A stretch of 36,660 nucleotides of DNA from positions 1 to 36,660 of the forward strand of contig CAZDVP010000006.1 in the NCBI GenBank assembly GCA_964508865.1, given 5' to 3'. This document shows positions 31,340 through 36,660 of this stretch, piece by piece (the first letter of the stretch is position 1; each line of letters opens with the position of its first letter). This stretch comes from UBA3263 sp964508865. GTDB taxonomy: Bacteria; Bacteroidota; Bacteroidia; Bacteroidales; Muribaculaceae. Both the position numbers and the translations under genes were made by a program. The notes beneath the pieces are model-generated. The model made no database searches. It was not told the DNA's origin and worked only from the letters and a program-made list of their open reading frames with translations.

Positions 31340-33210
31340 ATTAGACTCTTGGCTGTTTTGACTATGGAGTCGGCGTCGAGGCCGCAAAGGGCATAGAGCT
31401 GAGCCGGAGTGCCGTGGGTAACGAACGAATCGGTTGGCAGGCCCAGGCGGGTAACGGTTTGCTTCGAGCCATGTTCGGCCAGCCATTCGGCAACCGCAGT
31501 GCCGAAGCCGCCGCTGCGAATGCCGTCTTCAACCGTGATTACCGGGCGGCCGGAGGCTGCCACTTCAGCCATGATTTTTTCGTCGAGCGGACGAACGAAA
31601 ATCATGTCGTAGTGAGCGGCCGAAATGCCTTGCTCCTTCAGGGCGGCAACCGCTTCCTTAACGTTTTCGGCCAGCGGGCCGATGCTGAGGAAAATCAGGT
31701 CGGAGCCGTCGGAAATCTTTTGGCCGCGGCCGATTTCGATTGGAGTCAGAGGGGTGTCGGTCTCGCCGACCGAGGCGCCGCGGGGATAACGTATGGCCAT
31801 CGGGCCGAATTGCCCGGTGGCGGCTGTGGCCATGAGCGAACGCAGCTGGCCGGCAGTCGAGGGCGCGGCAATGGTGATTCCAGCGATTGAGCGCATATAG
31901 GCCAGGTCGAGGGCGCCATGGTGGGTGGCGCCGTCTTCGCCAACGATTCCGGCGCGGTCAATGCAGAAGGTGACGGGCAGTTTGCTCAGCGCAACGTCGT
32001 GGAACACATGGTCATAGGCGCGCTGAAGGAATGAGCTGTAGATTGCAACAAAAGGCTTCATGCCGTCTTTTGCCAGGCCGCCGGCAAAGGTTACGGCGTG
32101 GCCTTCGGAAATGCCTACGTCGAACACCCGCTCGGGGAATTCGGCCTGCATGGTGGCAACCGAGGTGCCGGAGAGCATGGCGGCGGTGATTCCGACAATG
32201 CGGTCGTCGCGGCGGGCGAGTTCCAGCAGGGTGTCGCCGAAAACGTCCTGCCACTTCAGTGTTGCCGACTGCGAGCTCAGGCGTTGGCCGCTTTCTATGT
32301 CGAACTTGCCGGGCGCATGCCAGTGGGCCGGGTCTGCTTCAGCCGGAGCGTAGCCTGCCCCCTTGCGGGTTCGCAGGTGGAGCATTTTCGGCCCTTCCAT
32401 ATCCTTGATGTCGTTGAGAACGCCGACTACTTTCTTGACGTCGTTGCCGTCGAATGGGCCGAAGTATCTGATATTGAGGCCTTCAAAAATGTTTTGCTGG
32501 CGCGAAACCAGCGCCTTGATGCTGTTGGCGAAGCGCATTATCGGGCCGCGCGAGCTATCCTTGACCAGACCGATTTTTCGGAAAAAACGGAATAGCTTGT
32601 AGCGCAGGTTGTTATAGCGTTTCGAGGTGTTCAGGTGGGCCAGATATTTGCTCAGGGAGCCAACATTGGGGTCGATGCTCATTTCGTTGTCGTTGAGGAT
32701 AATGAGCATATTGTTAGGGGTATTGGCAACGTTGTTGAGACCCTCGAAGGCCAGACCACCCGAAATCGAGGCGTCGCCGATAACTGCAACTACCTTTCGC
32801 GCCGGTTCGTCGGCTTTGAGTTTCGACGCCACGCTCATGCCTAAGGCGGCTGAAATTGAGTTCGATGCGTGGCCGGCTGTGAAGGTGTCGTATTCGCTTT
32901 CGGCCGGCGTTGGGAATCCACACAGGCCGCCGAGCTTGCGGTTTGTCGAGAAGCGCTCGCGTCGGCCGGTCAGCACTTTGTGGGCATAGGCCTGATGACC
33001 AACGTCCCATACAATGCGGTCGTAGGGGGTGTTGTAGACGTAGTGGAGGGCAACGGCGATTTCAACCGCTCCCATGCTTGAGGCGAAGTGGCCCGGATTT
33101 TCCGAAAGCTCATGAATGAGTGTGCGACGGATGTCGTCGCACACTTCCGGCAGTTGTTCGGGGGTTAGCCGGCGTAACTGCTCGGGGGAGTTAACCTTTA
33201 AAGCGCTCAC
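31336..33210 (-). CDS. dxs: 1-deoxy-D-xylulose-5-phosphate synthase (GTG start)
   Basis: This 624-residue thiamine diphosphate enzyme joins pyruvate and glyceraldehyde 3-phosphate, the first step of the MEP isoprenoid pathway. The thiamine site GDASISGGLAFEGLNN...LIILNDNEMSI (about 147-185), WDVGHQAYAHKVLTGR (about 69), the catalytic DRAGIVGEDGATHHG region (about 420) and EDGIRSGGFGTAVAEWL (about 555) are typical. The start codon is GTG at 33210. No ATG is in frame between the spt stop and this position, and the N-terminus fits the family. Twenty-seven bases separate it from spt, and it overlaps trkA by four bases. Isoprenoids feed menaquinone and undecaprenyl phosphate. Confidence 0.95.
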   Translation of the reverse strand: MSALKVNSPEQLRRLTPEQLPEVCDDIRRTLIHELSENPGHFASSMGAVEIAVALHYVYNTPYDRIVWDVGHQAYAHKVLTGRRERFSTNRKLGGLCGFPTPAESEYDTFTAGHASNSISAALGMSVASKLKADEPARKVVAVIGDASISGGLAFEGLNNVANTPNNMLIILNDNEMSIDPNVGSLSKYLAHLNTSKRYNNLRYKLFRFFRKIGLVKDSSRGPIMRFANSIKALVSRQQNIFEGLNIRYFGPFDGNDVKKVVGVLNDIKDMEGPKMLHLRTRKGAGYAPAEADPAHWHAPGKFDIESGQRLSSQSATLKWQDVFGDTLLELARRDDRIVGITAAMLSGTSVATMQAEFPERVFDVGISEGHAVTFAGGLAKDGMKPFVAIYSSFLQRAYDHVFHDVALSKLPVTFCIDRAGIVGEDGATHHGALDLAYMRSIAGITIAAPSTAGQLRSLMATAATGQFGPMAIRYPRGASVGETDTPLTPIEIGRGQKISDGSDLIFLSIGPLAENVKEAVAALKEQGISAAHYDMIFVRPLDEKIMAEVAASGRPVITVEDGIRSGGFGTAVAEWLAEHGSKQTVTRLGLPTDSFVTHGTPAQLYALCGLDADSIVKTAKSLI

Positions 33211-33237
33211 TACGCATTGGTCCTCGGCCGGACCGGA

Positions 33238-34425
33238 TTACTTAATAATGCCGTTGGCGCGGAACACTCGTTCGATTGCTTCAAGGCCGCGGGCAACCTG
33301 CTCTTTGGTGTGGGTTGCCATGAGCGAGAAGCGGATGAGGGTGTCGTGGGGAGCAACTGCGGGCGAAACGACCGGGTTAACGAATATGCCTTCGTTGAAG
33401 AGCTCGGTGGTTACCTTGAAAGTCTTGTAGTTATCGCGGATATAGAGCGGAATAATCGGGGTTGAGGTGTTGCCGATTTCGGCGCCCATGTTGCGGAAGC
33501 CTTCGAGGGCAAAGTTGGTCAGGTCCCAGAGGTTTTGCTGGCGTTCGGGTTCCTGCTCCATGATGTCGATAGCCTTCAGGGCGGCGGCGGTGCTGGCCGG
33601 AGTGATGGAGGCGGTGAAGATGTAGGAGCGGGAGTGGTGGCGCAGGAAGTTGGTGATTTCCTTGTCGGTTGCGATGAAGCCGCCCAGCGATGCGAAGCTC
33701 TTGGAGAAAGTGCCCATGATCAGGTCAACGTCTTTGGTCACACCGAAGTGGTCGGCCGTGCCGCGTCCGCCATGGCCGAACACACCGATCGAGTGGGCTT
33801 CGTCAACCATAACCGAGGCGTTATATTGCTTGGCCAGACGAACGATTTCCGGCAGGTTGGCAACGTCGCCCTCCATGGAGAATACGCCATCGGTAACTAT
33901 GAGTTTCACCTTGTCGGGGTCGCACTTTTTGAGCTGCTGCTCAAGCGAGGCCATGTCGTTATGCTTATATTTCAGGCTCTGGCTGAAGCTGAGTCGGCGG
34001 CCTTCGATAATCGACGCATGGTCTTGTTCGTCCCAGAGAATATAGTCCTCGCGGCCGGTCAGGGTGCTGACCACACCGAGGTTCACACCGAAGCCGGTCG
34101 AGTAGATCATAACGTCTTCCTTGCCGATATATTCGGCCAGACGGGCTTCGAGTTTTTTGTGGAGGTCAAGCGTTCCGTTGAGGAAGGGGGAGCCGGCGCA
34201 TCCGGTGCCATATTTCTTGATGGCTTCGATGGCAGCTTCTTTGATACGCGGGTCGTTGACCAGGCCGGTATAGCAGTTTGAACCGAACATCAGCACGGGG
34301 CGGCCGTTGATAGTAACTTCGGGGTCCTGCTCTGAATCGATTGCACGGAAATAGGGGTAGATTCCGGCGGCTTTGGCTTTTTGAGGCTCGTCGTATCTGG
34401 CGAGTTTCTGCTGCAGAAGCTTCAT
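33238..34425 (-). CDS. spt: Serine palmitoyltransferase (sphingolipid synthesis)
   Basis: This 395-residue PLP enzyme of the alpha-oxoamine synthase family condenses serine with a fatty acyl-CoA to give 3-ketosphinganine. The sequence closely follows the Bacteroides serine palmitoyltransferase pattern: PYFRAIDSEQ, VLMFGSNCYTGL (about 45-56), CAGSPFLNGTLDLH (about 76), HASIIEGRRLSFSQSLKYKHND (about 136), IVTDGVFSMEGD, VDEAHSIGVFG, and GTFSKSFASLGGF, with the PLP-lysine at about 243. The match is better than to biotin (BioF) or glycine C-acetyltransferase (Kbl) enzymes, though these are the alternatives. Serine comes from the same pool used by glyA. It precedes dxs by 27 bases. Confidence 0.9.
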   Translation of the reverse strand: MKLLQQKLARYDEPQKAKAAGIYPYFRAIDSEQDPEVTINGRPVLMFGSNCYTGLVNDPRIKEAAIEAIKKYGTGCAGSPFLNGTLDLHKKLEARLAEYIGKEDVMIYSTGFGVNLGVVSTLTGREDYILWDEQDHASIIEGRRLSFSQSLKYKHNDMASLEQQLKKCDPDKVKLIVTDGVFSMEGDVANLPEIVRLAKQYNASVMVDEAHSIGVFGHGGRGTADHFGVTKDVDLIMGTFSKSFASLGGFIATDKEITNFLRHHSRSYIFTASITPASTAAALKAIDIMEQEPERQQNLWDLTNFALEGFRNMGAEIGNTSTPIIPLYIRDNYKTFKVTTELFNEGIFVNPVVSPAVAPHDTLIRFSLMATHTKEQVARGLEAIERVFRANGIIK

Positions 34426-34484
34426 AGTTCTATGGTTGGGTTAAATGATTTGACAGAATTGGAGGTTAGGGCGGGGAGGGATGA

Positions 34485-35252
34485 TTAGTTCTGGCCGGCT
34501 TCTTCGGTCAGGGCGGGATCGATGAGAATGCGGCCGCAGTATTCGCAAACGATAACTTTTTTGTGCATGCGGATTTCGGCCTGCTTCTGCGGGGGAATGC
34601 GGTTGAAGCAGCCGCCGCAGGCGTCGCGCTGGATGGTTACGATGCCCAGACCGTTGCGGGCGTTTTTGCGGATTCGCTTAAAGGCGGTGCGCAGGCGTTC
34701 GTCGTCGAAGTTGTCTTCGAGTTTCTTGGCTTCTTCGCGCAGGTTTTCTTCTTCGTTTTTGGTTTCTGAAACGATTTCGTCGAGTTCAGCCTTTTTGGTT
34801 TCCAGAACGTGGTTTGCGTCGGCAATCATTTCTTCGGTAGTGGTTGCTTCGTGCTTTTTGGCATCGAGAGTGCGGGCATATTCGCCCAGACGCTTTTCGC
34901 CGAGCTGCACTTCAAGCTGCTGGAATTCGATTTCTTTCGAAAGGATGTCGTATTCCTTGTTGTTGCGCACTGATTTGATCTGCTCGTCGTATTTTTCAAT
35001 CTTGGCTTTGGAGTCGGCGATTTTGTTGTTTTCGTCGAGTGTGGCCTTTTTGATTGCGTCCATTTCGGCCTTGATGTTGGCCAGGCGGGTTTTCAGGCCT
35101 TCGATGTGGTCTTCGAGGTCGCTGACTTCGATGGGAAGTTCGCCGCGGATGGTGCGGATACGGTCGATTTCCGTAAGGATTGTCTGGAGCTTATAGAGTG
35201 CGGTGAGGCGCTCTTCGGTGCTCATGGGCTTGTCGTTCTTTGTTGTTGCCAT
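34485..35252 (-). CDS. Coiled-coil protein with C4-type zinc ribbon
   Basis: This 255-residue cytoplasmic protein is mostly a long helical coiled coil (residues about 15-195, rich in Glu, Lys and Ala, with DLEDHIEGLKTRLANIKAEMDAIKK), capped by a C-terminal zinc ribbon with two CxxC pairs: CGGC (about 211) and CEYC (about 235). It belongs to the family annotated as zf-RING_7 or DUF164, often next to nif3 genes. Known relatives bind nucleic acid-related partners, but no function is established. It lies 18 bases after the nif3-like gene, with a possible promoter box inside the end of that gene, and 59 bases ahead of spt. Confidence 0.85.
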   Translation of the reverse strand: MATTKNDKPMSTEERLTALYKLQTILTEIDRIRTIRGELPIEVSDLEDHIEGLKTRLANIKAEMDAIKKATLDENNKIADSKAKIEKYDEQIKSVRNNKEYDILSKEIEFQQLEVQLGEKRLGEYARTLDAKKHEATTTEEMIADANHVLETKKAELDEIVSETKNEEENLREEAKKLEDNFDDERLRTAFKRIRKNARNGLGIVTIQRDACGGCFNRIPPQKQAEIRMHKKVIVCEYCGRILIDPALTEEAGQN

Positions 35253-35270
35253 CTGTTATTCTGGTGTGAC

Positions 35271-36059
35271 TTACTTAAATTCTATGGGATTGGTTTCGCG
35301 TGCGCATAACACGGGTGCAAAGTTAGGAAATTTTTGCGAAATAATCTGCCTAAAAATCTCCTTTGTGCACTTTTCGGTGTCGAAATGTGTCAAATCTACA
35401 ATCAGAATGCGGTTGGCGAAGTCCAGAAAGTCGTGGTAGCGCACATCGGACGTCACTATCGCCTCGGCTCCCGCCGCTATGGCGTCGGGAATCAGAAAGC
35501 CGCAGGCGCCGCTTCCGAGCGCAATGGTTTGAATTGCCTGCACCGGGGCCTGGTCGAACCGGCTATGACGCACGCACTCAGCCTCAAACGCCTTGCGGCA
35601 GAGCGCCGTAAGGCTCTCGGGGCTGAACGGCTCGGGCAGCCTGGCAATGACTCCGGTTCCGGTGGGCGAGAGCGTGGCGCTGATTTCGCAATTGAGCATT
35701 TCGGCCATTTTGCAGCTGACGCCATAGGGCGCCGGAGCGTTGTCGAGCGATGTGTGGGCGCTGTAGACCGCAATGTCGGCTCGAATTGCTTCAATCAGCG
35801 CGGCGCCTTGCGGGGTGGTGTCGTTCACGACCTTTATACCCTTGAAAATCAGTGGGTGGTGGGAAACAACGAGGTTGCAACCGTTTTGCCGTGCCTGCTT
35901 GATAACCGCCGGAGTTACGTCGAGACACAACATTATTCCCGTGCACGCGCGCGAGGCTTTGCCAACAAGCAGGCCGCTGTTGTCCCATTGCTCCTGGGCG
36001 GAGCGGGGTGCGGCCTCCTCTATGGCGCTAATGATTTGACTTATTGTTGGCTGGCTCAT
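35271..36059 (-). CDS. Nif3-like dinuclear metal-centre protein
   Basis: This 262-residue protein belongs to the Nif3/YqfO family (PF01784). Metal ligands expected for the family are visible: VVSHHPLIF (His pair, about 65), SAHTSLDNA (Asp, about 103) and, at the C-terminal side, TSDVRYHDFLDFA (about 222) and LTHFDTEK (about 241). Relatives have been linked to GTP cyclohydrolase-type or RNA-related activity, without firm proof. At 262 residues it is the short form, lacking the central PII-like insert of the longer (about 360-residue) members. It overlaps the aspS stop by three bases (ATGA-type junction) and precedes the zinc-ribbon gene by 18 bases. Confidence 0.88.
   Translation of the reverse strand: MSQPTISQIISAIEEAAPRSAQEQWDNSGLLVGKASRACTGIMLCLDVTPAVIKQARQNGCNLVVSHHPLIFKGIKVVNDTTPQGAALIEAIRADIAVYSAHTSLDNAPAPYGVSCKMAEMLNCEISATLSPTGTGVIARLPEPFSPESLTALCRKAFEAECVRHSRFDQAPVQAIQTIALGSGACGFLIPDAIAAGAEAIVTSDVRYHDFLDFANRILIVDLTHFDTEKCTKEIFRQIISQKFPNFAPVLCARETNPIEFK
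35318..35325 (-). promoter_or_regulatory. Candidate internal -7 box for the zinc-ribbon gene
   Basis: On the minus strand TAACTTTG matches TAnnTTTG exactly and is identical to the tRNA-fMet and flippase boxes. It lies inside the 3' end of the nif3-like coding region, 65 bases before the zinc-ribbon ATG. No TTTG lies at the -33 distance. Confidence 0.45.
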
Positions 36060-36660
36060 TCAGCGGCCGGAAGGTTGAGAGCGAGGTTGAGTTCGTCGAG
36101 CTGCTTCTGGTCCAGAGCGGCGGGTGCGTCGAGCATGACGTCGCGGCCGGAGTTATTTTTCGGGAAGGCTATGCAGTCGCGAATGCTGTCAAGGCCGGCA
36201 AACAGGCTCACCCAGCGGTCAAGACCGTAGGCCAGACCACCATGAGGGGGCGCACCGAACTTAAAGGCATTCATCAGGAAGCCGAACTGCTCCTGAGCCT
36301 TTTCGGGGGTGAAGCCGAGAATTTCAAACATTTTGGCCTGCAGGGCGCTGTCGTGAATACGGATTGAGCCGCCGCCTACTTCAACGCCGTTGATAACCAT
36401 ATCGTAGGCGTCGGCGCGAACTGCTGCGGGGTCGGTGTCGAGCAGCGGAATGTCTTCGTCCTTGGGGTGAGTGAAGGGGTGGTGCATAGCCATGAGGCGC
36501 TGCTCCTCGTCGCTCCATTCAAACATCGGGAAGTCAACAACCCAGAGGCACGAGAATTTGTTTTTGTCGCGTAGGCCGAGCTGGCGTCCCATTTCCAGAC
36601 GAAGCTCGCAGAGCTGCTTGCGGGTTTTGTTAACGTCGTCGCCCGACAGGATGAGAATCA
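36056..36660 (-). CDS. aspS: Aspartyl-tRNA synthetase, C-terminal part (cut by the window edge)
   Basis: About 200 C-terminal residues are present; the frame is open to the window edge. They match class II aspartyl-tRNA synthetases: FPMFEWSDEEQRLMAMHHPFT, then GVEVGGGSIRIHD, and the class II motif 3 GAPPHGGLAYGLDR with its invariant Arg. The domain with the bacterial insert (GAD) would lie just upstream, and the segment NKTRKQLCELRLEMGRQLGL fits its end. The stop is TGA at 36056-36058, overlapping the start of the nif3-like gene. The N-terminal anticodon-binding domain, motifs 1 and 2 and the promoter are outside the window. Confidence 0.95.
   Translation of the reverse strand, partial: ILILSGDDVNKTRKQLCELRLEMGRQLGLRDKNKFSCLWVVDFPMFEWSDEEQRLMAMHHPFTHPKDEDIPLLDTDPAAVRADAYDMVINGVEVGGGSIRIHDSALQAKMFEILGFTPEKAQEQFGFLMNAFKFGAPPHGGLAYGLDRWVSLFAGLDSIRDCIAFPKNNSGRDVMLDAPAALDQKQLDELNLALNLPAAE

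Overview
The window reads as a chromosomal segment of a gut Bacteroidales bacterium, most likely of the Muribaculaceae or a near relative (inference). The evidence is the recurring TAnnTTTG promoter box, starts without Shine-Dalgarno sequences, a Bacteroides-type serine palmitoyltransferase, a DUF4491 membrane protein, secreted glycan-degrading enzymes, and secreted proteins with a shared C-terminal tag that resembles type IX secretion sorting domains. No 16S or other decisive marker is present, so the family-level call is tentative.

Layout. (1) 1-1880: the 3' part of a tRNA-Arg(ACG) with its terminator, a DUF4491 membrane protein, a conspicuously AT-rich orphan gene (544-1518), a cluster of palindromes, and an initiator tRNA-fMet on the minus strand. 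(2) 1956-7456 (minus): a complete RND tripartite efflux operon, in the order adaptor lipoprotein, inner-membrane pump, TolC-like outer-membrane channel. (3) 7561-19905 (plus): a Wzx-type flippase and a GT4 glycosyltransferase; then topoisomerase IV subunit B with its own promoter, in a tightly packed run with a C45-like Ntn hydrolase, a GH20 hexosaminidase, a GH29 fucosidase and a two-domain GEVED protein. (4) 19992-22307 (minus): a secreted BspA-type leucine-rich-repeat protein with a C-terminal discoidin-like domain. (5) 22413-28464 (minus): pyrB-pyrI-flavin reductase-glyA-cls-APC transporter, almost gapless. (6) 28539-36660 (minus): aspS (cut by the window edge)-nif3-like-zinc ribbon-spt-dxs-trkA-trkH, with overlapping or near-overlapping junctions.

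Functional reading. The GH20, GH29 and GEVED proteins are all predicted to be exported and together fit removal of terminal HexNAc and fucose from host mucin or N-glycans. No SusC/SusD pair is in the window, so this is not a classical polysaccharide utilization locus. The minus-strand half is housekeeping: pyrimidine and one-carbon metabolism, cardiolipin, sphingolipid and isoprenoid precursors, and potassium uptake. I see no CRISPR array, insertion sequence, integrase or prophage. The least explained elements are the AT-rich orphan gene with its palindrome cluster, the coupling of parE to secreted glycosidases, the GEVED protein, the shared C-terminal tag, and the mosaic composition of the leucine-rich-repeat gene.
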